This document shows positions 37,339 to 46,682 of a DNA stretch of 64,000 nt, one piece after another (within the stretch, counting starts at the first letter, position 1; each line of letters starts with the position of its first letter). Made by a program: the position numbers and the translations under genes. The stretch is from positions 1-64,000 of the forward strand of contig JAUQWM010000065.1 in assembly GCA_030835125.1 (NCBI GenBank), in the 5' to 3' direction. The notes under the pieces are model-generated. The model did not search any database and was not told where the DNA came from. It saw only the letters and a list, made by a program, of their open reading frames with translations. This stretch comes from Gemmatimonadaceae bacterium. Its GTDB lineage: Bacteria > Gemmatimonadota > Gemmatimonadetes > Gemmatimonadales > Gemmatimonadaceae.

Positions 37339-37369
37339 AAAAAAGGCGGCGCCCCGAAGGACGCCGCCT
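37338..37369 (-). terminator. Intrinsic terminator of the sorting-domain gene
   Basis: Minus strand: stem AGGCGGCG/CGCCGCCT around a 10-nt loop, followed by seven T residues (plus-strand A-run 37338-37344). It lies 22 bp after the stop of the gene at 37391. It is the only classic hairpin plus T-run terminator I found in the window. Confidence 0.85.
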
Positions 37370-37390
37370 GTTCGATTCCGTGGGTGAAGA

Positions 37391-37828
37391 TTACTTCCGG
37401 ATGGTCATCTTCCGGGTAATCGGCGAGCCGTTCACCTCGAGACGATAGGCATAAATACCGGAGGCGGCCTCGCGGTTGGTGCCGCGAACCTTGCCATCCC
37501 AGTACGCCGTATACTCCCCGCACGTCAGGAACACGTTCTCGAGCGGTTGTCCACCGCCCTGCAACACCGGCACCGCCACCAGCTGCGTGAGCAGGTTGAA
37601 GATCTTCAAGGTCACGCGGTACTGCCTGTTCGGGTCGATGCAGGTCGGGAACCCACCCACCGAGAAGGTGATGCGAGTCTCGGGATTGAACGGGTTGGGG
37701 TAGTTCTGCTTGAGTTCAGAACCGGTCCGAATGTCCCTGCTGGACTGCTGACCCTGGGCGGCGGCCGTGGACGCCGATAACGCGAGGAGAGCAAGCACAA
37801 ACAACCGTGCTGCCCAACGTTGCTTCAT
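37391..37828 (-). CDS. Secreted protein consisting almost only of a FlgD/Por-type C-terminal domain
   Basis: The 145-residue product has a signal peptide ending near STAAAQ. A C-terminal-type domain follows: LKQNYPNPFNPETRITFSV near residues 38-57, VTLKIFNLLTQLVAVPVL, a Y-x-A-Y-W-D-G-K turn, GIYAYRLEVNG and TRKMTIRK at the end. This is the FlgD-like/type A sorting domain usually found at the end of large exported proteins, yet here it has no cargo. One Cys pair (TCID, TCGE) sits inside the domain. It has its own strong promoter, a GGAG ribosome-binding site and a T-run terminator, so it is probably well expressed. Confidence 0.8.
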   Translation of the reverse strand: MKQRWAARLFVLALLALSASTAAAQGQQSSRDIRTGSELKQNYPNPFNPETRITFSVGGFPTCIDPNRQYRVTLKIFNLLTQLVAVPVLQGGGQPLENVFLTCGEYTAYWDGKVRGTNREAASGIYAYRLEVNGSPITRKMTIRK

Positions 37829-37902
37829 GTGACTTCTCCGACTGACGAAAGAGGGACGTGCGTCATTCTCCTGTTTCTGGTCATTCAGTAACCACTTTTG
37901 CG

Positions 37903-37931
37903 AACTTAGGAACGCGCTACCAAACTGTCAA
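37903..37931 (-). promoter_or_regulatory. Strong promoter of the sorting-domain gene
   Basis: Minus strand TTGACA (37926-37931), a 17-bp spacer and TAAGTT (37903-37908). The leader is about 70 nt with GGAG some 7 nt before the ATG at 37828. The promoter lies just after the selB stop. Confidence 0.75.
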
Positions 37932-37944
37932 GCAAAGGGTTACG

Positions 37945-39786
37945 TCATTTCGCCGATACGAGTACTCGCCCCGTCGCCCGACGTTCCGTGATCCGCTTCC
38001 GGTCACAGTATTCCAGGAACGGAATGAGGTATTTCCTCGACAGCCCGAGCACGTCCCGCAGTTCCGATGGGCTGTACTCGCGTCCGGTCGTCATCCCGTC
38101 CCGCAGCTTCGTGACCAGCCGTTCGACGACTTCTCCTGCATAAAACCTGCCCGGCTCCACGCCAACCACGAGCCCTTCGCGCTCGAGAAGGCGCAGGATC
38201 GGCACCGGGTCGCGCTGGTGCTCCACCGTGAGCTGGGAAACGTCCGGCGGTTCCGCCCCCGCGGACCTCAGGTCCATCAGGACCCGCTCCTTCCAGGCCG
38301 CATCCCCGGCGCCGACGATGGGTGCCCACCCCGGCCTGGCCAACATCGACCCTCGACGCTCGACCCTTCCGGCGGCCAGCAGGTTTGTGACAGCGCGTTC
38401 GGCGAGGTCGGGCGCGACCCGGAGCGCCGTCGCCACCTCGGCCAGCGGGAGTCCATCGCCCAGCGGCTCGCTGGCATGCGCCGCCTCCACCGCCGCGACG
38501 ATGTCGTCGCCAACCGTGGCGACCACCGCCCCCGGGTAGACCCGGGTCCCGATGGCCACCACGGAGGGAGATTGCAGCAGCGACGAGAGGGCCGCCTGCC
38601 GGACGCCGAGTCGGGGCGCGAGGTGAGACCGCATCACGCCGTGTCGCCCGGCCTCGGCGAGGACGCGCTCCAGGGCCTCGGGGCCGGGTCCCAGGAAGTG
38701 CCAGGGCGCGGCGCGCCGCTGCGGCGGAAGCGGATCCACCACCAGTCCCCCACCGACCGTGGACGGCGGTGATGCATAACGAAGGACGAACCGGTCCCCC
38801 GCCCGTGCCAGCACCGGTTCCTGCAACACCACTCGCGCGGCGCGCCGTTCGCCCGGCTGCAGCGCACCGCCGGGCGCCACGATCCTGGCACCGACATCCG
38901 CCGTGCCGATGTGAAGCCTGATCCATTCCCGCGGCCGCAGCGGATGTGCGGCGGATTCCAGGAGCGACACCTCGGCCCGCAGCATCGACGTCGCGGGCCA
39001 CTGCACGTCACCGCACAGCCACGCGCCCCGGGCCACGTCGGCGAGGTCGGCGCCGGAGATCGCCACGGCGCATCGCGTTCCCGGGGTGGCCGCGGCCACG
39101 GCGCCCCCATGCACCTGGACCCCGCGCACCCGGACCATCGCGCCCGACGGCTGCACGACCAGCGCGTCTCCCGCCGCCACCTGCCCGTTCCAGACCGTTC
39201 CCGTCACGACCGTCCCCGTGCCCCGCACCGAGAACGCGCGGTCCACCGGCATCCGGAACGCGTCGGCGGCGTCACGCACCGGCGCGGCGCGCAGGGCGCT
39301 GCCTAACGCCTGCCGGAGTTCCGCGAGCCCGGCCCCGGTGGTCGCCGACGTCGCCACGACCGGCGCGCCCTCGAGCGCCGTGCCGCGCAGCGCCGAGGCG
39401 ACATCGGCCGTCACCAGCGCGAGCCACTCCTCGTCGACCAGGTCGCACTTGGTGAGCGCCACGACCCCCCCGGTCGTGCCCAGCAGCGAGAGGATCGCGA
39501 GGTGTTCGCGCGTCTGCGGCATGACGCCTTCGTCGGCGGCGACGACCAGGAGCGCCACGTCCACCCCGGTGGCCCCAGCCACCATGGTGCGCACGAACGC
39601 CTCGTGCCCCGGGACATCGATCATGCTGGCCGTGCCGACGCCGTCCAGGACCAGCGGGGCAAACCCGAGCTCGATCGTGATGCCCCGGCGCTTCTCTTCC
39701 GGCAGGCGATCGGTGTCCACGCCGGTGAGGGCGCGCACCAGCGTCGTCTTGCCGTGATCGATGTGCCCGGCCGTGCCGATGATCAT
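37945..39786 (-). CDS. selB: Selenocysteine-specific elongation factor
   Basis: SelB delivers Sec-tRNA to UGA codons marked by a SECIS hairpin. The 613-residue protein opens with the GTPase signature [58 protein letters not shown] and TKCDLVDEE follow, then EF-Tu domains 2 and 3. The C-terminal 230 residues are winged helices (for example [26 protein letters not shown]) that recognise SECIS RNA. This shows the organism can use selenocysteine. selA, selD and tRNA-Sec are not in the window. The ATG overlaps the recO stop (ATGA). Confidence 0.95.
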   Translation of the reverse strand: MIIGTAGHIDHGKTTLVRALTGVDTDRLPEEKRRGITIELGFAPLVLDGVGTASMIDVPGHEAFVRTMVAGATGVDVALLVVAADEGVMPQTREHLAILSLLGTTGGVVALTKCDLVDEEWLALVTADVASALRGTALEGAPVVATSATTGAGLAELRQALGSALRAAPVRDAADAFRMPVDRAFSVRGTGTVVTGTVWNGQVAAGDALVVQPSGAMVRVRGVQVHGGAVAAATPGTRCAVAISGADLADVARGAWLCGDVQWPATSMLRAEVSLLESAAHPLRPREWIRLHIGTADVGARIVAPGGALQPGERRAARVVLQEPVLARAGDRFVLRYASPPSTVGGGLVVDPLPPQRRAAPWHFLGPGPEALERVLAEAGRHGVMRSHLAPRLGVRQAALSSLLQSPSVVAIGTRVYPGAVVATVGDDIVAAVEAAHASEPLGDGLPLAEVATALRVAPDLAERAVTNLLAAGRVERRGSMLARPGWAPIVGAGDAAWKERVLMDLRSAGAEPPDVSQLTVEHQRDPVPILRLLEREGLVVGVEPGRFYAGEVVERLVTKLRDGMTTGREYSPSELRDVLGLSRKYLIPFLEYCDRKRITERRATGRVLVSAK

Positions 39787-40544
39787 GCCGGGCGGCGGAG
39801 CCGGGCCTCCCAGCCGTCGAGCGCGCGCAGGGCCCGTCCATCCCCCATGTGATGGTGCAGGAACTCGCGGAGGAGGCGCAGGTGCGCGCGCTGGGCAAGG
39901 TCGTCAGTCGCCGGCGCGACGCGATCGGCGAGCCACGCCGAGATGGCCGAGCGCGCATCGGCCGGGAGGTCCCGCCCGATCGAGACGCTCCGCGTGCAGC
40001 GCGCGCAGACGATGCCGCCCCCGTGATGGCTGAACGGGACCGGCAGCCCTTCGGCCACCTCCGATCCGCAGGCACAACAGCGGTCGAGCGTGGGGCTGAA
40101 CCCCAACGCGGCGACGTAGCGCCAGGCCGCCGCCAAGCCGGAGACCGTCGACGTGCCCGCCGGCGATGCCGCAACCTCGTCCAGCGATCGCCCCAGGACG
40201 TCGAAAGCCTCGTCGTGCGGGTCGGCGTGGGCAAAGCGCAGCGCCAGTTCCGCGAGGGCCGAAGCGGTCGCGAACCGGTCGAGGTCCATCGCCAGCGCCA
40301 TGCGGCTCCGGGTGAGGTCGAACCCGGTGAGGTTCGACAGGTCTCGACCCGGGCGCAGGGTGAACTGGGCCACGCCACTGGCGAACAGGTCCAGCGAGTG
40401 GCCGAAGGCGTTACGCGGCTTCCGCGCTCCGCGCGCCAGCACCGACTGCACGCCGTGCTCGCGCGTGACGAGGCGCACGATGCGCGACGACTCCAGGTAG
40501 TCCTGGACGTGCAGGACGATCGCGTCGGTCGCGACCAGGGTCAT
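39783..40544 (-). CDS. recO: DNA repair protein RecO
   Basis: RecO loads RecA at gaps with RecF and RecR. The 253-residue protein has an N-terminal OB fold (TDAIVLHVQDYLESSRIVRLVTREHGVQSVLARGARKP), a helical middle, and a C4 zinc finger (CCACGSE near residue 150, then CARC near 180). ATG at 40544 is chosen because it begins just before the OB fold and fits family length. It overlaps selB downstream and lies 19 bp from the btuB stop. Confidence 0.94.
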   Translation of the reverse strand: MTLVATDAIVLHVQDYLESSRIVRLVTREHGVQSVLARGARKPRNAFGHSLDLFASGVAQFTLRPGRDLSNLTGFDLTRSRMALAMDLDRFATASALAELALRFAHADPHDEAFDVLGRSLDEVAASPAGTSTVSGLAAAWRYVAALGFSPTLDRCCACGSEVAEGLPVPFSHHGGGIVCARCTRSVSIGRDLPADARSAISAWLADRVAPATDDLAQRAHLRLLREFLHHHMGDGRALRALDGWEARLRRPA

Positions 40545-40563
40545 GAAAGCCCGGCGAGCATGT

Positions 40564-42498
40564 TCATCTCCGAAGGCTCGCGGCACGCACCCCGATCGTC
40601 AACGACCGCCCGGGCGCGGGATAGTTCACGATCTCCTGGTACGAGGCGCCAAGGGCGTTCTCGAGGCGCGCGAACAGCTCGATCCCGACCGCCGACCATC
40701 CGGCGGGGATCGCGCGCGTTGCGCCGAGGTCGAGCCGCGTCCAGGATGGGAGCTCTACGGGAGTCGCCGGGAAGGTGGTGAAGTCACGGTCATCGCGGCG
40801 ACCCGTATGGAGGACGGACACGTCCAGCGTGGTGCGACCCAGGTCGAACGCCACCGTTCCGGCCGCCATGATTCCCGGCCGTCGCAGCAACCGATTCCCG
40901 TGGACGAACGTGTCCGACGCGCCCGACTGCAGCCCGGCGTCATCCACGCGGGAGCGGAGGAAAGTCGCGGAGAGGCTCGGCCGCGTGCGGCCCATCGTGG
41001 CCCCGGCTTCGACCTCGAGACCGCGCGCGGACGCCGCCGCAACGTTGAAGTAGTTGGGCTGGTCCGGCGAGACGAACGCGTACTGGATCATGTCGCGGAA
41101 CCGCTGGTCGAACCAGGTCGCCGACATCGTCAGGCGCCCGCCGGCGACCACCTGGCGAACCCCGGCTTCCCAGCCGCGTGACCGTTCGGGCACCAGGCTG
41201 GCGTTGCCGGTCGAGAACGCCGTGTTGAACGACTCGAAGAAGGTGGGCCCCTTGAACGCGGTGCCGGCGGTGGCCCGCAGCGTGGCGCCTCGCCAGGCGC
41301 TGACTGAGACGCCGAGCCGCGCCGTGCGGAACGCGCCGAAGGTGCTGTTCTCATCGTAGCGGGCGCCCGCCGTGACGGAGAGCGGGCCGTGCCCCGCCAG
41401 CCACTGCCCGTACACCGCGCCGTTGTGGCGGTCGGCGCTGAACCGGCTGCGCTCGACGCTGTAATTCGAACTGTCGTGGCCCCGCTGTCCCTCGCGCGAC
41501 AGCTCACCGCCGATCGTCAGCACCGACGCGGGCGACAGCAACAGGTTCAGGCGGGCGTCGGCGACCCGGCGTCGAACGCTCGTCTGCGCGTCGTAAGAGG
41601 AGAACCCGATGGTGTCCGCCGGCGAATCCGGTCGGTCGTCGTCCCTGCCCTTCGTGTCCAGCGCCGACAGGGACAGCGCGCCGCGCACGCGCCGGGAGAA
41701 GGCATGGTCGACCGAGGTCGCGACGACGAGGCGCCGGTTCACTCGATAGGCATTGCGGTCGGTGACTGTCCCGGCGCCGTCGGTCGGGAAGTGGTACTCG
41801 TCGTCGACCCCGCGCACGGTGAACGTGAGGCGCGTGGCGCTGCCGGGAAGCGCCTGCACCGTCCCGGTGAGCGTCGCCCGTGCGTAATCGCTGTTGAAGG
41901 CAAGGATCCCGTCGCTCTCCTCGCGCGCGGCGCCCGCCGAGACCCGGAACCGTCCCGGACCGCCCGAGACGCCGGCGCGCGCCCGGGTGCTGCCGTACCG
42001 GCCCGTGGCCAGCTCCGCCTCGACTCGCGAGGCCGATGGCTGCCTGGTGAAGACCTGGATCACGCCGCTCACCGCGTCCGTGCCGTACAGGACGCTGGCG
42101 GGACCGCGCACGACCTCCACGCGGTCCACCTCATCGACGGAGAGCCAGGCCAGGTCCACGGCGCCGCCGGGATCGTTGACCTGCACACCGTCGACCAGCA
42201 CGCGCACGTAGTCGTTCTCGCCGCCGCGGAGGAACAGCGACGACTGCGCGCCGGGCCCGCCGCTGCGCGCGATCGACACGCCGGGCACCAGCCGGAGCAC
42301 TTCGGCCAGGTCGCGTACGCCACTGCGCTCGATGGATGCCCGGTCGATCACCGTGGCTGCCGCGATGCCATGACCCGTCGGTGTATCCACGCGCGTGGCG
42401 GTGATCACCACGCGGGGAAGCGAGTCGCGTTCCCCGGCCTGCACCGCAGGCACGGTGGAGGCAACGGCGAGGCAGAAGACACCGATCGTCATCGTCAC
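40564..42498 (-). CDS. btuB: TonB-dependent vitamin B12 receptor
   Basis: The 644-residue outer-membrane protein has a signal peptide ending near AVQAG, a TonB box near LPRVVITATRVD, a plug domain (DLAEVLRLVPGVSIARSGGPGAQSSLFLRGGENDYVRVLVDGVQVND, then VEVVRGPASVLYGTDAVSGVIQVFT) and a long beta-barrel. It is the last gene of the riboswitch-controlled operon btuF-btuC-btuD-btuB, so cobalamin or a relative is the likely cargo. The plug resembles BtuB rather than siderophore receptors in length. The gene lies 13 bp after btuD. Confidence 0.9.
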   Translation of the reverse strand: MTMTIGVFCLAVASTVPAVQAGERDSLPRVVITATRVDTPTGHGIAAATVIDRASIERSGVRDLAEVLRLVPGVSIARSGGPGAQSSLFLRGGENDYVRVLVDGVQVNDPGGAVDLAWLSVDEVDRVEVVRGPASVLYGTDAVSGVIQVFTRQPSASRVEAELATGRYGSTRARAGVSGGPGRFRVSAGAAREESDGILAFNSDYARATLTGTVQALPGSATRLTFTVRGVDDEYHFPTDGAGTVTDRNAYRVNRRLVVATSVDHAFSRRVRGALSLSALDTKGRDDDRPDSPADTIGFSSYDAQTSVRRRVADARLNLLLSPASVLTIGGELSREGQRGHDSSNYSVERSRFSADRHNGAVYGQWLAGHGPLSVTAGARYDENSTFGAFRTARLGVSVSAWRGATLRATAGTAFKGPTFFESFNTAFSTGNASLVPERSRGWEAGVRQVVAGGRLTMSATWFDQRFRDMIQYAFVSPDQPNYFNVAAASARGLEVEAGATMGRTRPSLSATFLRSRVDDAGLQSGASDTFVHGNRLLRRPGIMAAGTVAFDLGRTTLDVSVLHTGRRDDRDFTTFPATPVELPSWTRLDLGATRAIPAGWSAVGIELFARLENALGASYQEIVNYPAPGRSLTIGVRAASLRR

Positions 42499-42511
42499 TG
42501 GGGAAACTTTG

Positions 42512-43300
42512 TCATGGGTGGTGGGTGGGCCGGCGGAGGGGCACCAGCGTGGGCGCGCCCACCGCGGGATCGCGCGACACGACCAGCGGCCACTGGTAGA
42601 CCGCTTCGAGCACTGACGCGCGCATCACCTCGTCCGGCGTGCCGTCGGCGGCGACCGTACCGCGGTGGAGCAGGACGACGCGGTCGGCGAATCGCGAGAC
42701 GAGGTTGAGCTGGTGGCTCACGGCCAGCACCGCGCGGCCACGTCGCGCCAGCCCGGCAAGCAGCTCGAACGCGGCCATCTCGTGGGCGATGTCGAGGAAC
42801 GTGGTGGGTTCATCGAGGACGATGGCGTTGCATTCCTGCGCGATCGCGCGCGCGAGCCGGATGCGCTGCCATTCCCCGCCGGACAGCTCGTCGGTGCGGC
42901 GCTCCAGCAGGTCCTCGACGCCGGCCATCGCCGCGGCCTCGCGCACCGCGTGGGCGCCCCGCGCGTCGCCGCCCCACGCCCCCGCGTGCGGCGCCCGCCC
43001 GAGCGCGACGTACTCGATCGCCCGCATGGGGAAGGCCGGCTCCTCGCGCTGGACGACGACGGCCACGCGCGTCGCGAGGTCCCGCTGCGACAGCCCCGTG
43101 ACGTCGGCACCTTCCACGCGCACGCACCCCGCCCGGGTCGGGACGCGGCGCAGGAGCGCGCGCACCAGCGTGCTCTTGCCGCTCCCGTTGGGGCCGACCA
43201 CCGCGGTGAGCGCGCCGCGCGCGGCGCCCAGCGAGACACCCTCCACCGCGGGCCGCGCAGCGCCCGGGTACGCGATCGTCACCCGGTCCCAGGCGATCAC
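42512..43300 (-). CDS. btuD: Cobalamin ABC transporter ATP-binding protein
   Basis: The 262-residue ATPase has Walker A GPNGSGKSTLVRALL near residue 36, a Q-loop, signature LSGGEWQRIRLARAIAQE and Walker B AIVLDEPTTFLD. It powers BtuC with BtuF. Its ATG overlaps the btuC stop. Alternative substrates of this FecE/BtuD family are siderophores, but the B12 riboswitch upstream of the operon favours cobalamin. Confidence 0.93.
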   Translation of the reverse strand: MIAWDRVTIAYPGAARPAVEGVSLGAARGALTAVVGPNGSGKSTLVRALLRRVPTRAGCVRVEGADVTGLSQRDLATRVAVVVQREEPAFPMRAIEYVALGRAPHAGAWGGDARGAHAVREAAAMAGVEDLLERRTDELSGGEWQRIRLARAIAQECNAIVLDEPTTFLDIAHEMAAFELLAGLARRGRAVLAVSHQLNLVSRFADRVVLLHRGTVAADGTPDEVMRASVLEAVYQWPLVVSRDPAVGAPTLVPLRRPTHHP

Positions 43301-44256
43301 CGCATCCTCCGCAGCAGCGACAGGAAGAACGGCACGCCGATCACGGCCGTCACCGCGCCTAACGGGAGCTCGGACGGCGCCCGGACGGTCCGCGCCGCCA
43401 GGTCCGCGCCCACGACCAGCGTGGCGCCGGCGATGGAGGAGACGGCGAGGATCGCCCGGTGCCGGGCACCGGCCAGCGCCCGCGCGACGTGCGGCACCAG
43501 GAGCCCCACGAAGCCCACCAGCCCCGCCGCCGCGACCGTGCCCGCCGCCAGCAGCGAGGCAACGAGGTACAGCTGGCGCCCCGCGCGCTCCGGCGACACC
43601 CCCAGCGCGGCGGCGGCGTCATGGCCGAGGGCGAGGGCATCCAGGTCGCGTGCCCAGTGCAGGAGCAGCGGCCCCGCGAGCGCCAGCACCAGCCCGAGAC
43701 GCGCGACGTCGCGCCACTCCGCGGCACCGAGCGAGCCCATCATCCACCACAGCGCGCCACGCGCCGCCTCGGCCGGCGCGCCGGCGAGCAGCACCATGAT
43801 GACGGCGTTGGCGAAGGCCCCGACCACCACGCCCGCCATGAGCAGCACGCGCGCGTCCGCCTGGAAGCCGCTGGCCCGCGCCACCCAGATGACGACCACC
43901 ACGGCGGCGAGCCCGCCGCCGAACGCCGCCAGGGCGAGCAGCGACGGGTCGGTCCCGCCCATCGACACCACGACGACGGCGCCGACCGCCGCGCCACCGG
44001 ACACGCCGAGGAGGTACGGCTCGGCCAGCGGGTTGCGCAGCGCGCCCTGGAGGACGCCGCCGCTCAAGCCTAACGACGCGCCGACGAGCACGGCCAGGGC
44101 CACGCGGGGCGCCCGGACGTCCAGCACGATCGCCCGGGTGACCGGGTCGGCGCCGCCGGCGAGGACCCGCCACAGCTCGGCGGGCGCAATCGCCACCGGG
44201 CCCACCGCCAGCGCCACCAGCGCCGCCGCGCCGAGCACCGCCACCAGCACAAGCAT
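43297..44256 (-). CDS. btuC: Cobalamin ABC transporter permease
   Basis: The 319-residue membrane protein of the FecCD/BtuC family has about ten helices. Family phrases include RAPRVALAVLVGASLGLSGGVLQGALRNPLAEPYLLGVSGGA and VGFVGLLVPHVARALAGARHR. The ATG is chosen at 44254-44256; the gene lies 8 bp after the btuF stop. Two Leu-Gly pairs use TTA GGC (near 43358 and 44069). Confidence 0.94.
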   Translation of the reverse strand: MLVLVAVLGAAALVALAVGPVAIAPAELWRVLAGGADPVTRAIVLDVRAPRVALAVLVGASLGLSGGVLQGALRNPLAEPYLLGVSGGAAVGAVVVVSMGGTDPSLLALAAFGGGLAAVVVVIWVARASGFQADARVLLMAGVVVGAFANAVIMVLLAGAPAEAARGALWWMMGSLGAAEWRDVARLGLVLALAGPLLLHWARDLDALALGHDAAAALGVSPERAGRQLYLVASLLAAGTVAAAGLVGFVGLLVPHVARALAGARHRAILAVSSIAGATLVVGADLAARTVRAPSELPLGAVTAVIGVPFFLSLLRRMR

Positions 44257-44264
44257 GCGGCCGC

Positions 44265-45173
44265 TCAGGGCAGGATCCCCGGGTGGAGGAGGCGGGCGAT
44301 GGAGACGGCGGCCTCGCCAAGGCGAACGCCGGGCCGGCCGACGAGGAGCGTGTCCATGACCAGCAGCCGGCCCTCGCGGACGGCCGGGAGCGCCTTCCAG
44401 CGCTCGCTCGTCGCGAGCGTGCCGGTCGTTTCCGGGGCGCCCAGCACATACCGGGGATCCCGGCGCAGGACTTCCTCGAACGCGACCTGCGGCGACGGGC
44501 TGCCGAGGTCGGCGAAGACGTTGCGGCCGCCGGCGACCTCGACCAGCTCGGACAGGAAGCTGCCGGCGCCGATCGTCATGAGCGGCGCCTCCCAGGCGAG
44601 CATGAAGACCGTCGGCCGTTCGCGTCCGCGCGTGGCGTCGCGGACGCGGTCGAGCGTGGCCCGGACGGAATCGACGACCTGGCGCGCCCGCGCCGCTTCG
44701 CCGACCGCGTCGCCGAGGAGGAGGGTCGCCCGCTCGAACTCCGCGAGGCGGTCGATGCGCAGCGAGAGGACGGGGATCCCGGCGCGCCGGAGGGCGAGGG
44801 CGGCGTCGCGGTTGTCGCCCGTGGCGTACAGCACGACGAGGTCGGGCCGGGCGCCGACGATCGCCTCGAGCGACGGCCGGATCCCGTCGCCGAGGTCGGG
44901 GACCGCGCGGGCAGGCGGCGGCCAGGTGTCCCAGCGCGTGCGGCCCACGACCCGGCCGCCGGCGCCTAACGCGAAGAGGATCTCGGTGGTGGCCGGGTTG
45001 AGCGAGACGATCCGCGACCGGGTCGCCGCCGCCGGCAGCGGGTCGCCCGCGTCGTCCACCCGGCCAGCCTCCGGCGCGGCAGGCGCGCACGCCAGCGCGA
45101 GCAGGGCCGCCAGCATGGCGGCCGTCCCCCGGTCCTTCGTCCACCCGCGCGCGAAAAAGCAGAACACGGACAC
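44265..45173 (-). CDS. btuF: Cobalamin-binding periplasmic protein
   Basis: The 302-residue protein is a class III periplasmic binding protein (BtuF/TroA fold): RIVSLNPATTEILFALGAGGRVVGRT, PDLGDGIRPSLEAIVGARPDLVV and FEEVLRRDPRYVLGAPETTG. The signal segment ends in a LALAC lipobox, so it may be a lipoprotein. Two starts are possible: GTG at 45173 (charged n-region, used here) or ATG at 45116, preceded by a GGGGGA run. It is the first gene after the cobalamin riboswitch. Confidence 0.92.
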   Translation of the reverse strand: MSVFCFFARGWTKDRGTAAMLAALLALACAPAAPEAGRVDDAGDPLPAAATRSRIVSLNPATTEILFALGAGGRVVGRTRWDTWPPPARAVPDLGDGIRPSLEAIVGARPDLVVLYATGDNRDAALALRRAGIPVLSLRIDRLAEFERATLLLGDAVGEAARARQVVDSVRATLDRVRDATRGRERPTVFMLAWEAPLMTIGAGSFLSELVEVAGGRNVFADLGSPSPQVAFEEVLRRDPRYVLGAPETTGTLATSERWKALPAVREGRLLVMDTLLVGRPGVRLGEAAVSIARLLHPGILP

Positions 45174-45271
45174 TCACCCAGTGATGGGAGAACGCCCGTG
45201 CGCGGAGCGGACCGGAACGGACCGCGTCGCCACCGGCCCTCCCCCGAGGGAACCATCGGTGTGGCCCGTGC

Positions 45272-45420
45272 GGGGGTCGTCTCCTGGCTCCGGGATCGCC
45301 GGGCTCGCCTTCCCGACCTTGCGGTCAGTGGCGCTCGAGCCCGGGAGGTGCCTCCCGTTACAGTGGCGGGGCCGCACCGGCATTGCACCGGTTTCCGTGG
45401 CCCCTGCACGTCACCTGAGT
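45272..45420 (-). ncRNA. Cobalamin riboswitch
   Basis: On the minus strand the aptamer reads, in order, GGCCACGGAAACCGGTGCAA, a CCGGTGCGGCCCCGCCACTG box (45361-45367 complement), GGGAGGCACCTCCCG hairpin, a second GCCACTG (45326-45332), GGGAAGGCGAGCCC, and the AGCCAGGAGAC motif (45275-45289). These are the conserved B12 elements in the right order. About 100 nt of expression platform lies before btuF. The 5' edge is only about 15 nt from the stop of the upstream gene, so transcription may enter by readthrough or from a promoter inside that gene. Confidence 0.93.
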
Positions 45421-45434
45421 TGTTGCGGGCTAAC

Positions 45435-46682
45435 CTATCGCGGGACGTCCCGATGTTCAACCGCGAGCGCGTCCTGCAGGCGCGCCATCAGCGTGGCACG
45501 CCGGGCGCGATAGTGGTCCTGCGCAGCCGCCGACTGGCGCGCCGGGTCCTGGAAGACGGTATCGAGCGCGGCGACCTCCCGGGCGAGGGCGTCGGCGAGC
45601 GGTTGCGCGGCGACGGGCGACGGCGCCGCGTTTACGGGCGCGCGGGCGCTGCCGGACCCACGGGAGCCGCGCCGTCCGAGCACGATGCCTAACGCCACCG
45701 CCGCCACGGCGACCGCGAACAGCGCGAGGCGGCCGGCCCGGCTGGCACCGCCACCGGCCGCCCCGATGGTGAACGACTGGTCGCCGCCCACCGCCGACGC
45801 CAGGTAGCGCTGGAACGTGCGGCCCTCCATCGTCACCGGCGCCTCGGCGACCAGCCCGCCGCCCGACACCGTCACGCCTGCTCCCTCCACCAGCACCTCG
45901 AGCGTCTCGACCGCGCTGGTCATCGGCACCTCGAGGCGGGCGCCCGCGGGCATCCCGTACGTCAGCACCAGTTGCCGCGCGCCCGGCGGGACCGGCACGA
46001 TCATCTCGGCGGCACCGTCCGGGAAGCGGAACGCGTCAGGCGGCATGTCGCCGCCGCTCGAGCCCGGGTCGAGGACCCCCTCCGGCAGCCGCACGCTCCA
46101 GGTGGCCGTACCGCCCGCGCCGGCCACGAGCGTGCGACTCGAGTCGTTCGCCACCTCGTAGACGTCCACCACGCGGCGGACGCCGGACTCGTCAGGCGGC
46201 GACACCACGAAATGTCGCGCCCGGATCGTCGTGGGAAACGGGACCGACGTGGTGTCGTAGACGGCCACGTCGGCGGCCGGCCCGGTGACGTCGCGCTCGC
46301 GGAGGGGCGCGGTGAAGTAGGCGATCCCGTCGTGGCGCGTCGACACGATGTACATCGAGCGCGGGCCCGCCAGCCGGTACCGGAGGCGATAGGTGCCGTC
46401 GGCCGCGCTCCGCACCGAGTCCACCGGGCCCGACGAGTCGGCCGAGATGCGATGGAGCACGACGACCTGCCCGGCCAGTGGTTCCCGGGCCGCACCGCCC
46501 TTGAGCACGCGGCCGGATACCGAGCGCGCCTCGCCCGGCGTGCCCGGCGTGCCGGTGGCTGGGGGAAGGACACCCTGGCCGCCGACGCGTCCCGCGGCAA
46601 GGACGAGGGCGCCGACAACGGCCGAGCGCAGGACCGGGAGCCTCGTTGCGCGTTTCGCGATGCGCGGAGCGCGCGGGCTCAC
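45435..46682 (-). CDS. Membrane-anchored regulatory-like domain protein
   Basis: The 415-residue product has a signal or anchor near residues 20-36 and a carboxypeptidase-regulatory-like domain (VSGRVLKGGAAREPLAGQVVVLHRI, YRLRYRLAGPRSMYIVSTRHDGIAYFT). A second beta domain with VPVPPGARQLVLTYGMPAGARLEVPM follows. A membrane helix lies near residues 313-331 (RLALFAVAVAAVALGIVLG) with RRGSRGSGSAR after it. A roughly 80-residue cytosolic helical tail follows. Function is unknown; the extracytoplasmic half may sense or hold wall polymers. The start is GTG overlapping the DUF151 stop (GTGA). The product may be co-transcribed with the downstream B12 riboswitch. Confidence 0.75.
   Translation of the reverse strand: MSPRAPRIAKRATRLPVLRSAVVGALVLAAGRVGGQGVLPPATGTPGTPGEARSVSGRVLKGGAAREPLAGQVVVLHRISADSSGPVDSVRSAADGTYRLRYRLAGPRSMYIVSTRHDGIAYFTAPLRERDVTGPAADVAVYDTTSVPFPTTIRARHFVVSPPDESGVRRVVDVYEVANDSSRTLVAGAGGTATWSVRLPEGVLDPGSSGGDMPPDAFRFPDGAAEMIVPVPPGARQLVLTYGMPAGARLEVPMTSAVETLEVLVEGAGVTVSGGGLVAEAPVTMEGRTFQRYLASAVGGDQSFTIGAAGGGASRAGRLALFAVAVAAVALGIVLGRRGSRGSGSARAPVNAAPSPVAAQPLADALAREVAALDTVFQDPARQSAAAQDHYRARRATLMARLQDALAVEHRDVPR

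Noticed and set aside
45174-45271. Coding extension upstream of btuF
   Set aside because: This is the expression platform of the riboswitch; the frame is not conserved-looking.
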